A program made the position numbers and the translations under genes. From assembly GCF_003314435.2 (NCBI RefSeq), contig NZ_QNVY02000004.1, positions 186,001-250,000 on the forward strand: DNA of 64,000 nucleotides. The letters are read 5' to 3'. The DNA is from Flavobacterium petrolei. Its GTDB lineage: Bacteria > Bacteroidota > Bacteroidia > Flavobacteriales > Flavobacteriaceae. The notes beneath the pieces were generated by a model, which was not told the origin of the DNA, made no database searches, and worked only from the letters and a program-made list of their open reading frames with translations. The first letter of the stretch is position 1. Each line of letters begins with the position of its first letter. Shown piece after piece: positions 45,458 through 53,997 of the stretch.

Positions 45458-46888
45458 CTAGAAATTGAAATTGAGTATGAAATTGATATTACTCATATTT
45501 GTTTTATTGAAAATATAATTTTTATTCCCGTAAGTTTCTCCCACATTGAACTTGTGTACATACAATAATTGCGCATCAAACCCTTTTAGAATTCCTTGAA
45601 ATTGGTAACGAACATCAGCATTAGTCTGCACATAAGAAGGTAATCCGTATTTATTCATTGCTACGTTTTTTACATCCGGTAAATCAAAATAACCTACCGC
45701 CAGATGAGATTTGAAAGTCTTTTTAGGATTCGTGTATTGTATTTTAGTCATTACCGCTTGTACATCTCCAAAACCTTCATTTCGTTCTCTGGCCATGAAA
45801 GTATAAAACGGGTCTCGTCCCCATTCTCGCGGCATTAAATACCTTCCTTTAGCCGTTATTCGGTTGTAATTTAAAGTAATTTCTATTTTTTTATTTTGCC
45901 AGCCTAATCTTCCTCCAAAAGTTTGAGAATTGCCATTTTTTTCAAAATAGGTTTTGCTTGGATCCTCATTACCACCAGAATTCAAAGCGTTTTGGTATAT
46001 CGTCTGAAAACCTAAAAGTAATTTTGAGTTTGGATTTAAATCGTATTTATAATCCATTTGGAACAATGCCGAATTGAATATATTTTCTGCGTACTGATTC
46101 CATAAAAGTGTTTTTAAATTTTTTATCGATTCATTTTGTATCCCAACAATGTAAATTCCATCACTGTCTAAATTTCCTGCATAACCGGATTTTGTTCCAT
46201 CAGGATTCACACCAGTTGGATAAATCCCTATGGATTCACCAACTCTAAAATATTTCATGGTGCTTCGGGGTGAAATTCCGTATAGGTAACCCACATTAAT
46301 TTTAGTTTTTTTTATTTCATTATAATCGATCCAAATTCCATCCACTTCTGTAGGCCGCATTCTGCCATCCTGTAGGTTTATGAAAGAAGTGTTCAATAAC
46401 TGTTTTCCTAGGGTTCCATTAGAATTTTTGTAGTTGTATTTTAAATATAATTCTTCTAACCGGCTTAAATTACCTTTACTGGATGCATTTTGAAAATCAA
46501 ACAGCGCTACTTCGTATCTGTTGGATAAATTGGTTACGGGGTCCTTTTTAGAAAAATCAGAGGAACCGATATCATAAATGTAATAACCGCTGACACCAAA
46601 TTGAAAATTATGAAATTTAGCCGTTTCAAACTTCACACCGCCACCAAGGGCATTGGCATAATAATCAGATAAGCCACTTTCATTGTTAGTCGCCATGAAA
46701 AAATAGCGAAAATGACCACTGAAGTTTCCGTTTTTGAAAGCATTTAGAATCGATGTGGAATCAATTTTTTCATCACTTTTTTCTTTCCAAACAGTTGGTT
46801 TGTCGGAAATTTCTTGATGTTGTGCCGAGGATTGGATGCTTACTAAAAGTAAAAAAGATGAAATTAATATAGAGAAAAAAGATTTCAT
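45458..46888 (-). CDS. OprD-like outer-membrane porin
   Basis: I start at the ATG at 46888 (476 aa), which opens a clean signal peptide MKSFFSILISSFLLLVSIQSSAQ. The longer frame upstream would run through a hairpin. The mature protein is beta-barrel-like with many aromatic strands (GHFRYFFMATNNE, LEELYLKYNY, INVGYLYGISP) and ends in FILNFNF, a typical C-terminal strand. It resembles OprD-type porins. It has its own Crp/Fnr-type promoter. Next to SoxB-like and TsdA genes, uptake of a small sulfur anion is a plausible role, but inferred. Confidence 0.78.
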   Translation of the reverse strand: MKSFFSILISSFLLLVSIQSSAQHQEISDKPTVWKEKSDEKIDSTSILNAFKNGNFSGHFRYFFMATNNESGLSDYYANALGGGVKFETAKFHNFQFGVSGYYIYDIGSSDFSKKDPVTNLSNRYEVALFDFQNASSKGNLSRLEELYLKYNYKNSNGTLGKQLLNTSFINLQDGRMRPTEVDGIWIDYNEIKKTKINVGYLYGISPRSTMKYFRVGESIGIYPTGVNPDGTKSGYAGNLDSDGIYIVGIQNESIKNLKTLLWNQYAENIFNSALFQMDYKYDLNPNSKLLLGFQTIYQNALNSGGNEDPSKTYFEKNGNSQTFGGRLGWQNKKIEITLNYNRITAKGRYLMPREWGRDPFYTFMARERNEGFGDVQAVMTKIQYTNPKKTFKSHLAVGYFDLPDVKNVAMNKYGLPSYVQTNADVRYQFQGILKGFDAQLLYVHKFNVGETYGNKNYIFNKTNMSNINFILNFNF

Positions 46889-46909
46889 TTGTAAGTTTTT
46901 AATTTTTGA

Positions 46910-46954
46910 CAAAAATAAACCCAACTGTGATAAATAAATGTAACATTTATCACA
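46910..46954 (-). promoter_or_regulatory. Crp/Fnr-type box and -7 element before the porin gene
   Basis: On the minus strand the box reads TGTGATAAATGTTACA (46954-46939). 21 bp downstream lies TATTTTTG (46917-46910), a full TAnnTTTG match. The box ends 50 bp before the ATG at 46888. It overlaps the terminator hairpin of the upstream gene, so the same DNA may serve twice. Confidence 0.6.
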
Positions 46955-46960
46955 GTTGGG
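46910..46960 (-). terminator. Hairpin terminator after SoxB-like gene
   Basis: A perfect 16-bp stem (CCCAACTGTGATAAAT / ATTTATCACAGTTGGG) with a 9-nt loop. On the minus strand it is followed by TTTATTTTTG. Confidence 0.8.
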
Positions 46961-46991
46961 CAAATTATATAAAAACTAAATGGTCAGAATA

Positions 46992-48692
46992 CTATCTGAA
47001 GGTATAATCAACACCAGTAACCTGAGTTAATAGGGTTTCTGGAGCATCAAGAATTATCGCATTTTTTTGCGGTGTAGGCGTAACGGGAGAGTTTTGTTTT
47101 AAATATTCTTTCATTACCGAATGCAAGGTTGCATTTGTGTTTTTGGCATCCATAACACCTTTCATTCTGCAGAGCATGTCCACAGGGTCTCCGTCACGTT
47201 CACAGGCCATTATTGAATACATTTTTTCAGGATCTATTGGCGTGTTTTTTACAGTAATACTTTGCACTCTTTTCCCCATTTCGGCAAAAGCATTAAATTG
47301 CACTTCCATTCCCTTGAACTTCACTACCCAACCACCAAAACGTTTAGATGCGTCTTCGGCAAAAACATTGTTTAATTCTTTTTCTAACCAGTTTTTCAAT
47401 TGTTTTCCGGTTACTTTTGCTGTTCTTACCGTGCTGTCCACGGGCAACATATCAAAAATAAATCCGTTTGTGATGGGGATATTTCCGGTTCGATCCGGAG
47501 TTGTTTTGGGCGGACAAAAACGAAATCCATTAGAAAGATTAATATCAATTTCCGGAAATTTCCAGTTCAAGGCATTGAGAATCATTGTGTCAATAGGATT
47601 TTCCACCACAAAATAGCGGTACAAAGGAATTGTGCTGTATCCAATAACCTGATTGATTTGTTCTTGATAAACAGACTCTTTTTCTATTAATAATTTTTCA
47701 ATTGCAGCATCTGGTTTTATTTTTGGTGAATCAACTTCGAGTAGTTCATAGCTATCATCAATTACTTTTCCGTTTACAACGGTCAAATCTAATTTTCCAA
47801 TAAATGAACCAAATGCTCCTGGTTCTACTACTTTTGAATATTTACAAATTATAGGTTTGCGGACTCTTTCGTGTGTATCACCTCCTAAAATATAATTGAC
47901 ACCCTCACATTCAGGGTGGTTTGCTAATGCTATTTGTTGCGATAAACCAAGGTGTGCAATCATAATTACATAGCTGCATTGTTCCTGATTTTTAAGGACA
48001 TCCACGTAATGAGCCAGATTTTCTTCGGGATTGGTATAGATGATTCCTTTGCTGTAATTTGGGCTCTGTCTCAAGGGTACCAAAGGATCTGTGTAGCCTA
48101 AAAAACCAATTTTTGCTCCAGCTATATTCCAAATAGTATAGGGTTGAAAAATAAGTTCGCCTCGTTTTCCGTCGCCTAAATCATGGTACATATTGGTACA
48201 AATTTTTGGTGCATCCAGAGAACCCAAAAGGGTTTGCATTCTTTTTTTGCCGTAAATTACTTCCCAGTTTCCGGGTAAGTACAAATCGTAATCTAACGCA
48301 TTTAAAATAGGTACAAAAGCTTCACCTGTTGTTTCTACACTTAATTCGCTGCCCTGAAACATATCACCAGTATCGATGATGTAGGTATTTGGGTTATTCT
48401 TTTTTAATTTTTTTAGCATCGTTGCCATATAAGCATAACCCCCCGTTTTTCTAAAAATAGCTTTTCCATTTTCCCAAAACAATTCGTCGTGCGGATGAAT
48501 TTGGCAATGGACATCGGTAGTTTGAAGAATGGAAATTGTTTGAGGTTTGCTTTGGTCGATTGCTGCATCCAGTTTTATTCCCTCGGTTTCATTTGCATTT
48601 GCAATAGCAGAAAGGGGCGAAATAATCGCCGCTCCCAGACTTAGTGTTCCTACTGATTTTAGAAAATTTCTTCGATTGTTATTTGATTCCAT
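46992..48692 (-). CDS. SoxB-like Tat-exported metallophosphatase/thiosulfohydrolase
   Basis: This 566-aa protein has a twin-arginine signal (NNRRNFLKSVGTLSLGAA). The metallophosphatase domain has metal-ligand motifs TTDVHCQ, DTGDMFQGSE, GNWEVIYG, IAHLG and GGDTHERV. A 5'-nucleotidase-type C-terminal domain follows (about 370-530). The GNWEVIYG segment resembles SoxB (GHWE-T-G) more than 5'-nucleotidases (GNHEFD). SoxB removes sulfate from a carrier-bound thiosulfate adduct; no SoxYZ carrier is visible, so the true substrate is open. It is 450 bp downstream of the TsdA-DsrE operon. Confidence 0.8.
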   Translation of the reverse strand: MESNNNRRNFLKSVGTLSLGAAIISPLSAIANANETEGIKLDAAIDQSKPQTISILQTTDVHCQIHPHDELFWENGKAIFRKTGGYAYMATMLKKLKKNNPNTYIIDTGDMFQGSELSVETTGEAFVPILNALDYDLYLPGNWEVIYGKKRMQTLLGSLDAPKICTNMYHDLGDGKRGELIFQPYTIWNIAGAKIGFLGYTDPLVPLRQSPNYSKGIIYTNPEENLAHYVDVLKNQEQCSYVIMIAHLGLSQQIALANHPECEGVNYILGGDTHERVRKPIICKYSKVVEPGAFGSFIGKLDLTVVNGKVIDDSYELLEVDSPKIKPDAAIEKLLIEKESVYQEQINQVIGYSTIPLYRYFVVENPIDTMILNALNWKFPEIDINLSNGFRFCPPKTTPDRTGNIPITNGFIFDMLPVDSTVRTAKVTGKQLKNWLEKELNNVFAEDASKRFGGWVVKFKGMEVQFNAFAEMGKRVQSITVKNTPIDPEKMYSIMACERDGDPVDMLCRMKGVMDAKNTNATLHSVMKEYLKQNSPVTPTPQKNAIILDAPETLLTQVTGVDYTFR

Positions 48693-49142
48693 TTTATTTA
48701 TTTAAAATGATTATTATTTAAAACTATATTTTACACGAAATTTCCAGCATTAGTATACTTGTATTAAATTAAGACTTGTTATTATATTTTTCGGTTTAAA
48801 AGAACCAGACACTTAAAATTCAAATTAACAACATCTTATGCTAATTAGTACTGATTTAATGACCAATTGAATTCATCCTTATGTGGAAGATGGTTTTCAT
48901 TTTAATATTTAAGAAATCGATTTCGTGTTTTTGCCACGAATACTCTATATATTTTCAAAACGATATTGTAAATTAAAAATATATCGAACGATTTATAATT
49001 GATTGGAAATGAAAAAATGTCGCGTAGCAGTTGTCATGTAAATTAGTATAACGATTTAAAACAAAACATAAACTTTAAATACGCTGATATCCCTGACAAC
49101 TGCTAAGCGACATTGAATTTGCAGATATCTAATGGGAATTAA
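48693..49142. other. Intergenic region with inverted repeat
   Basis: No gene is visible in 450 bp between the SoxB-like and DsrE-like genes. The main feature is the 21-bp inverted repeat at 49016-49114. Confidence 0.5.
49016..49114. repeat. 21-bp inverted repeat with 57-nt spacer
   Basis: Bases 49016-49036 (from AATGTCGCGTAGCAG) and 49094-49114 (to CTAAGCGACATT) are reverse complements with a single mismatch. The spacer contains no gene. It could be a long-loop terminator, a regulatory RNA hairpin or a small mobile remnant. Confidence 0.65.
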
Positions 49143-49568
49143 TTAAAATCCTCCTATGATATAACTCCAACCTTGTTCTTGTTTTTCAACAATTTCGGCA
49201 ATTCCGGCGGGCACATATTCTACTTCTGGAATCAATTGCTCTTTGGTTATCTTTCGGTTTTTCATGGTGTTTTCGCAAACTACAAAACGGACTCCTTTAG
49301 CATAAAGTGCTTTAATTGCTGCTATATGCTTTGATTTTGTAGCCATAACAAATTCTAATCCCATGTTGTAAACCACTACTTCATATTTTGCTTTAGGCCA
49401 ATGGTCCGTTAAATTTTTCAGTTGGTTAGCAAATGCTTTTTGTTGTAAAGTATCGATAGCATTTGTAAACTGAAAAACTATTTTATGATTTTTCGGCCTT
49501 TTTTGGGCAAAGGTACTAACTGTAAATAATCCAAGAAGAATGAGTGTTGTTAGTTTTAAATTTTTCAT
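49143..49568 (-). CDS. Exported DsrE-family protein
   Basis: This 141-aa protein has a signal peptide ending near STFAQ. The DsrE/F-like fold shows HKIVFQFTNAIDTLQQKA, YEVVVYNMGLEFV, a Cys in GVRFVVCENTMKNRKI and the end VPAGIAEIVEKQEQGWSYI. DsrE-type proteins handle sulfane sulfur via this Cys. It begins 5 bp after the TsdA gene, as the last gene of the YeeE-YeeE-TsdA-DsrE operon. Export suggests periplasmic sulfur handling. Confidence 0.85.
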   Translation of the reverse strand: MKNLKLTTLILLGLFTVSTFAQKRPKNHKIVFQFTNAIDTLQQKAFANQLKNLTDHWPKAKYEVVVYNMGLEFVMATKSKHIAAIKALYAKGVRFVVCENTMKNRKITKEQLIPEVEYVPAGIAEIVEKQEQGWSYIIGGF

Positions 49569-49573
49569 TTGTT

Positions 49574-50671
49574 TTATGTCTTAGATTTCAATTTTCCCTC
49601 AGCTTCTTCCATTTTCTTTTTTTCCATTTTTATGGGTTTAAATGGCCCATATTTATGTTGTGTTTCGGTGTATTTATCGGAATAAGGTCCAAATGGATGA
49701 TCTACTGGTTTTTTGGAAATATTGGGCCAATCCTGACTTAAATCTTTCGATGGTCTGTCCAGACTTTCCACATATGCCGCAATATCCCAGGATTCTTCAT
49801 CTGATAATTGAGGGTTTTCGTACGTTGCACCCAGCGGCATATTGTATTTTATGTACCCTGCGAACCGACTAATTCTAAACAATCCCGCACCGCTATTATA
49901 GGAGTTTTTGCCCCAAAGTGGCGGGTAGGTGTATTCTTTTTTATCCGCTGCCAGAATCCCTTCACCATTTATTTGATGGCAACTGGCACATTTGGCATTA
50001 TATAATGCTTTGCCTTTAAGAGGATCAGCAGCGCGATCTAAATATTCCAAATCATAGATTCCAGCCGCATTTGCTTCTTTGCCTTTTGGAACATTGCTGC
50101 CAATGTATTCAATATATGCAATCATGGCTTTCATTTCCCTTTCATCTTCTTTGAGAGGCTGACCGTTTAAGCTTCTTTCCATACAATCGTTGACTCTTTT
50201 GTATAGATTTTCTACTTGGCCACTACGCGCTCTCATTTTTGGATACATCGAATAAACGGAACCATAATTGTTTCCCCAAGGTTTTGTGCCGGCATCCAGA
50301 TGGCAATTGTTGCAATTCATCCCGTTGGTGATTTGTTTCACACTGCCATTTGGACCCAAATATTTTGCCGTATGCGCAATTAAATCTTTGCCATATTCTA
50401 CTTCTTGTTTTAAAGTGGCATCTGTAATCAAATTGAGATCAGCTGGCTTCCAGAATTTTGCCGTTTCATTTTGCACCATCACTTTTTTCTTAGCATCGAT
50501 ATAAAGAGAATCGAGGTTTGAATCACTATTTTGAAACCAAGAAGTGATGGATGAATTGAAAAACACTAGCAAGAACAACCCCATGACTAAGAAAATAATA
50601 GTCATAAAGAGATAAATCAGTCTTTTTACAAGCGATTTAAATTGTACGATATTTTGTTTTTCTGGAATCAT
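49574..50671 (-). CDS. tsdA: TsdA-type dihaem thiosulfate dehydrogenase, membrane-anchored
   Basis: I start at the ATG at 50671 (365 aa), 7 bp after the preceding gene. A membrane anchor (residues 16-40) is followed by two c-type haem domains. Haem 1 is CNNCH (120-124) within NGMNCNNCHLDAGTKPWGNN. Haem 2 is CASCH (228-232). Cys163 in NDCMERSLNG matches the unusual Cys haem ligand of TsdA, 39 residues after the haem 1 His. YNMPLGATYENPQLS and PPLWGKNSYNSGAG are also TsdA hallmarks. TsdA interconverts thiosulfate and tetrathionate. Most characterised TsdA proteins come from Proteobacteria, and a membrane-anchored form here is notable. Confidence 0.92.
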   Translation of the reverse strand: MIPEKQNIVQFKSLVKRLIYLFMTIIFLVMGLFLLVFFNSSITSWFQNSDSNLDSLYIDAKKKVMVQNETAKFWKPADLNLITDATLKQEVEYGKDLIAHTAKYLGPNGSVKQITNGMNCNNCHLDAGTKPWGNNYGSVYSMYPKMRARSGQVENLYKRVNDCMERSLNGQPLKEDEREMKAMIAYIEYIGSNVPKGKEANAAGIYDLEYLDRAADPLKGKALYNAKCASCHQINGEGILAADKKEYTYPPLWGKNSYNSGAGLFRISRFAGYIKYNMPLGATYENPQLSDEESWDIAAYVESLDRPSKDLSQDWPNISKKPVDHPFGPYSDKYTETQHKYGPFKPIKMEKKKMEEAEGKLKSKT

Positions 50672-50678
50672 AAATGTA

Positions 50679-51176
50679 TTAATGAGGCAGTTTATCTCTA
50701 AAATAGCCATAAACCCAAGTTCCTACTATTGCAAAAAATAGGGTTACAATCATCACGGTTGCACCCGTTCCAATTTGTGCAAACAACGGTCCAGGACAAG
50801 CTCCGGTTACTGCCCAGCCCAATCCAAAGATGAGTCCACCATAAATCTGACCTTTGTTAAAGGTTTTGTCGTGGAACTCAATTTTTTCTCCATAAATGGT
50901 TTTAATATTGAATTTTTTTATCAGGAAAACGGAAATTATTCCCACCACAACGGCGCTTCCAATTACTCCGTACATGTGGAAAGATTGGAAACGAAACATC
51001 TCCTGAATGCGATACCAACTGATAATTTCTGCTTTGATGAAAACAATACCGAATAAAACACCAATGACTAAGTATTTTAAATTGTGGTACCATTTGTGTT
51101 CCAATTGACTCTCGTTGATACAAACCGTATCTAAGGAACGCGTTTCGAAATCTGTATTTTGATCTTTAATGTTCAT
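50679..51176 (-). CDS. YeeE/YedE-family half transporter (B)
   Basis: This 165-aa protein has about four to five membrane helices and the family motif GLGWAVTGACPGPLFAQIG with its conserved Cys. YeeE/TsuA proteins import thiosulfate through a line of Cys residues. Here the function is split into two half-size proteins encoded 10 bp apart. It lies immediately before the thiosulfate dehydrogenase gene, which supports thiosulfate as the substrate. Confidence 0.88.
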   Translation of the reverse strand: MNIKDQNTDFETRSLDTVCINESQLEHKWYHNLKYLVIGVLFGIVFIKAEIISWYRIQEMFRFQSFHMYGVIGSAVVVGIISVFLIKKFNIKTIYGEKIEFHDKTFNKGQIYGGLIFGLGWAVTGACPGPLFAQIGTGATVMIVTLFFAIVGTWVYGYFRDKLPH

Positions 51177-51186
51177 AATTCGTAAT

Positions 51187-51756
51187 TTAAAGTGAAAGAA
51201 TAAATGGTAAAATAATGTTTGCCATAATCAATCCACCTATGAAGAAGCAACATGTTGCAATCAGTGACGGCAATTGTAAATTAGACAAACCGGAAATCGC
51301 ATGACCACTAGTACAACCTCCCGCATAACGAGATCCAAAACCAATGAAAAAGCCACCAACGACCATCATAAAAAATCCTTTGAGTGTAAACAAACTTTCC
51401 CAAGAGAATAATTGTTCTGGCAACATTCCATAAATTTCAGTTATGCCGTAGCCTGCCAATTCAGTTTGTAGATTTCCATCAATGATAATCGGATTAGGAT
51501 TTGACAAAAAGCTATACGCAATTACACCACCCAATAAAATACCGAAAACGAAAAACATATTCCAGATTTCTTTTTTCCAATCGTATTTAAAAAACTTAAT
51601 GTTTGCCGGTAAGCACATGGCGCAAGTATGACGCAATGATGCACTAATACCAAATGCTTTGTTTCCAATGATTAACAAAGCCGGAACTGTGAGTCCAACT
51701 AATGGGCCTGCAATGTACCAAGGCCAAGGTTCTCTGATTAATTCTAAAATTTCCAT
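51187..51756 (-). CDS. YeeE/YedE-family half transporter (A)
   Basis: This 189-aa membrane protein has the signature RYAGGCTSGHAISGLSNLQL and further Cys residues in LRHTCAMCLPANIKFF. It pairs with the next 165-aa protein to form a full-length YeeE-like unit. It is the first gene of the four-gene operon, and its start lies 47 bp after a Crp/Fnr-type box. Confidence 0.9.
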   Translation of the reverse strand: MEILELIREPWPWYIAGPLVGLTVPALLIIGNKAFGISASLRHTCAMCLPANIKFFKYDWKKEIWNMFFVFGILLGGVIAYSFLSNPNPIIIDGNLQTELAGYGITEIYGMLPEQLFSWESLFTLKGFFMMVVGGFFIGFGSRYAGGCTSGHAISGLSNLQLPSLIATCCFFIGGLIMANIILPFILSL

Positions 51757-51774
51757 ATGTTTTTTTTATTCTTG

Positions 51775-51819
51775 TAAAATTCACTTTTAAAAAAGATAAT
51801 TTGTGTAACTTATGTCACA
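51775..51819 (-). promoter_or_regulatory. Crp/Fnr-type box before the YeeE-TsdA operon
   Basis: On the minus strand the box reads TGTGACATAAGTTACA (51819-51804). 21 bp downstream lies GAATTTTA (51782-51775), one base from the TAnnTTTA pattern seen at the other boxes. The box ends 47 bp before the ATG. Confidence 0.6.
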
Positions 51820-51944
51820 CAAGAAAAAAAAAATTGTAAAAAATGACATATATAAGAGAAATTATCCTATTTCATTTTTACTTAAATAGTTATTAATCTT
51901 GATGTATTAATATAAATAAGTGTTTTATTGAAATGGTGTTAAAT

Positions 51945-51976
51945 AAAAAAGTGCTTGATTTCTCAAACACTTTTTA
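51945..51976 (-). terminator. Terminator after the DUF2202/small-protein operon
   Basis: AAAAAGTGCTTGA pairs with TCAAACACTTTTT (one G-U-type mismatch) around a 4-nt loop. It lies 19 bp after the stop at 51995 on the minus strand. Confidence 0.7.
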
Positions 51977-51994
51977 ACAAATTAAAACTAGAAT

Positions 51995-52210
51995 TTATGA
52001 TTTTTTTTCGGCTTTTTTAGATGAACAACATCCATCTTTTTTACCTTTACCTTGCTCTTTTGTATCACTACCACAAGACTTTTTTTCTTCAGTAGAACAT
52101 GATTTTTCTGTTCTTACTTTTTTCTTTTGTTTAGGTTCTTGCTCTTGAGCATTTATATTCATTGTAAATAATACTGTTGCTATTACTAATGATGAAACTA
52201 TTTTTTTCAT
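51995..52210 (-). CDS. Small exported Lys/Cys-rich protein
   Basis: This 71-aa protein has a signal peptide ending near MNINAQ. The mature part of about 50 residues is mostly Lys, Glu, Ser and Cys (KSCSTEEKKSCGSD, KDGCCSSKK). The four Cys are in CxxC-unlike spacing but could bind metal or form disulfides. No family is recognised. It is 11 bp downstream of another small protein gene and shares its terminator. Confidence 0.65.
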   Translation of the reverse strand: MKKIVSSLVIATVLFTMNINAQEQEPKQKKKVRTEKSCSTEEKKSCGSDTKEQGKGKKDGCCSSKKAEKKS

Positions 52211-52221
52211 TTTATTATGTT

Positions 52222-52587
52222 TTATTTATTGAATTTGTAAAATTTTATTTTTTCTAAGTAAGAGTTAATCTCCGGAGGCTGCCAAATAGTATTAATGTAA
52301 TTTGAAATTAGTTCTTTTTCGAAAAATAATTTTTGTTCACTTACAACCTCAAAATTATAGTTTTTTTTAAATATAAATTCTATTTGATTGATTATGAATT
52401 GCCCTATGTTAAAATTTAAAATACATCTCTCTTTTTGACAGCCATATGGCATACTGTTATTTTCAGCATTATTCTTTTGACAAGCCGACTCAGATTTTAG
52501 AGCATAATGCATTTTCACAAGTCTAACAGTTGGCAACACTGTCAGCATTATGATATAAAAGCACAATGTAGTTATCAAAAATTTCAT
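52222..52587 (-). CDS. Small membrane/exported protein with NTIWQPPEI motif (paralogue 1)
   Basis: This 121-aa protein has an N-terminal hydrophobic segment, MKFLITTLCFYIIMLTVLPTV, then a Cys-containing stretch (SACQKNN, YGCQKERCILNFNI) and the C-terminal YINTIWQPPEI. It is a clear paralogue of the 112-aa protein at 56.0-56.4 kb (YFNSIWQPPKI, same N-terminal LCFY..LT.LP..R..KM pattern). It faintly resembles the HYC_CC_PP class in layout. Function is unknown. Confidence 0.65.
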   Translation of the reverse strand: MKFLITTLCFYIIMLTVLPTVRLVKMHYALKSESACQKNNAENNSMPYGCQKERCILNFNIGQFIINQIEFIFKKNYNFEVVSEQKLFFEKELISNYINTIWQPPEINSYLEKIKFYKFNK

Positions 52588-52687
52588 CGTTATAAAAAGT
52601 TATAAAATATTTTTTTGTACTATTTTTTGAAATGATTTAAAATTTATATCGTCTTGTCTTCGGGTTTAAGCAGCTTTTCTATTCTGA

Positions 52688-53296
52688 TTAATTATTTCCG
52701 CAGCCACCACTTGGAGTATTTATGATACTATTATATTCTTCTAAAGAAATAAATTGTGGTTCATAGCTTACCTCATTATTGCTCAGTTCAGTTGTAAAAG
52801 AACGAATGTGATTTTTTGAGCCACAGGTTAGATTATTATATACAGTTAATAAATCTGATTTTGAAGTATTTATTATAAAGTCATCAATATCATTTATATC
52901 TAAATCTTCAATAGTTGCACCAACTTTTAATGCTTCAATCAATGAAATATTAGATTGTGAAATTAAATTATTATACAACACTTGCAAATCCTGATTTACA
53001 AAAATGCCCATTTGAACAGAGGAAGGATCTGGAATTCCATATTTATTTAATAATGATAAAACACTATTCATGTGTGTTTGTTCACTTTGAGAAATGCTAT
53101 TAAAAATAGCCAATTTGTATTTATTGTAGGAATAAATATAAACATCACGAGCTAGTTTTTCTTCCTCTCTTAAAAATTTAAGATCGTTTATTTCATTTTG
53201 TGTCAATGTAACTTCAGTATCGGTGTTAACATTGTCATTCGTACAGTTGCTAAACAGTAATACTGTTATAAAAGCAACAAATATTTTCATTTTCAT
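52688..53296 (-). CDS. DUF2202 lipoprotein (ferritin-like fold)
   Basis: This 202-aa protein has lipobox Cys18 in LFSNCTNDN. The DUF2202 domain has conserved acidic and His motifs: FLREEEKLARDVYIYS, ISQSEQTHMNSVL, VGATIEDLDI and CGSKNHIRSFTTEL. The E/H pattern is typical of a four-helix di-metal bundle. A C-terminal GGCGNN tail is present. Proteins of this family occur in redox and sulfur contexts; activity is unknown. It follows a Crp/Fnr-type box. Confidence 0.82.
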   Translation of the reverse strand: MKMKIFVAFITVLLFSNCTNDNVNTDTEVTLTQNEINDLKFLREEEKLARDVYIYSYNKYKLAIFNSISQSEQTHMNSVLSLLNKYGIPDPSSVQMGIFVNQDLQVLYNNLISQSNISLIEALKVGATIEDLDINDIDDFIINTSKSDLLTVYNNLTCGSKNHIRSFTTELSNNEVSYEPQFISLEEYNSIINTPSGGCGNN

Positions 53297-53323
53297 AATT
53301 ATATTTTTTGAATTAATATGAAG

Positions 53324-53368
53324 TAAATTTATTAAAAGAACTCTTTTTTAAATGTAACAATAGTCACT
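53324..53368 (-). promoter_or_regulatory. Crp/Fnr-type box and -7 element before the DUF2202 gene
   Basis: On the minus strand the box reads AGTGACTATTGTTACA (53368-53353). 21 bp downstream lies TAAATTTA (53331-53324). The box ends 56 bp before the ATG at 53296. Confidence 0.58.
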
Positions 53369-53548
53369 TAAAGAATTTAAAAAAGAGTCTTAAGTAAATA
53401 TTAATTTTAATCACTTTTGATTAGCAGGAAACCTATTGTAAAATAATTAGGAGAGGAAGAGAACTTTCTTTCCCTTTTTTGCATTTAAAAGGATTAACTG
53501 TGCCATGATTAGATGGAAAAATAATATTTAAAGATGCTTGATAGTTTT

Positions 53549-53971
53549 TTATAAAGTCTTAAGAAAATTGATTAAGTCGATTTTATCTGTTTCTTTCATT
53601 ACATACACCACGCCAGTATTTGCATGAGTATCATCGCTCTTGGTTTCGCTATCAATAAAGCGTTTAATCAAATCATCATTATAAACGGGAGTATAAATGG
53701 AAGTGTTTGTCAAGTCATAGTAGGTAATTGAGCCTGTTTGTTTGTCTCCGCCACCTCTAAATTTACCTTTACCGTTATCTCCATGACAATTTGCACATCC
53801 ATGTACTTTTTTTATTTCAGATTGCGAAATATCTTGTAAAACAGTACCATGAATATTTATTCCTGTTCTAAAAATTGTTTCTCCATTAGTAGCGTACGTT
53901 TCATTATCATTTGAACAAGAGGTAAAACCTATAAGTGTAAATAATGCTATTATATATTTGAAATTTTTCAT
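53549..53971 (-). CDS. Monohaem c-type cytochrome lipoprotein
   Basis: This 140-aa protein has lipobox Cys19 (GFTSCSND). The haem motif is CANCH at 59-63 within VHGCANCHGDNGKG, and a likely Met ligand lies in VVYVMKETDK. It resembles small cytochrome c domains that shuttle electrons. It follows the kelch-like gene by 26 bp and is probably the last gene of that operon. It may link TsdA-derived electrons to respiration, but that is inference. Confidence 0.85.
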   Translation of the reverse strand: MKNFKYIIALFTLIGFTSCSNDNETYATNGETIFRTGINIHGTVLQDISQSEIKKVHGCANCHGDNGKGKFRGGGDKQTGSITYYDLTNTSIYTPVYNDDLIKRFIDSETKSDDTHANTGVVYVMKETDKIDLINFLKTL

Positions 53972-53997
53972 TTTTGTGTTTCTATATTAAAGAGGAA

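Noticed and set aside
46889..46963. Upstream ATG for the porin gene
   Set aside because: The extension runs through the terminator hairpin and lacks a signal peptide; the ATG at 46888 gives a clean one.
46992..48692. Ordinary 5'-nucleotidase
   Set aside because: The GNWEVIYG motif, Tat signal and thiosulfate gene context favour SoxB-like, although the 5'-nucleotidase alternative is not excluded.
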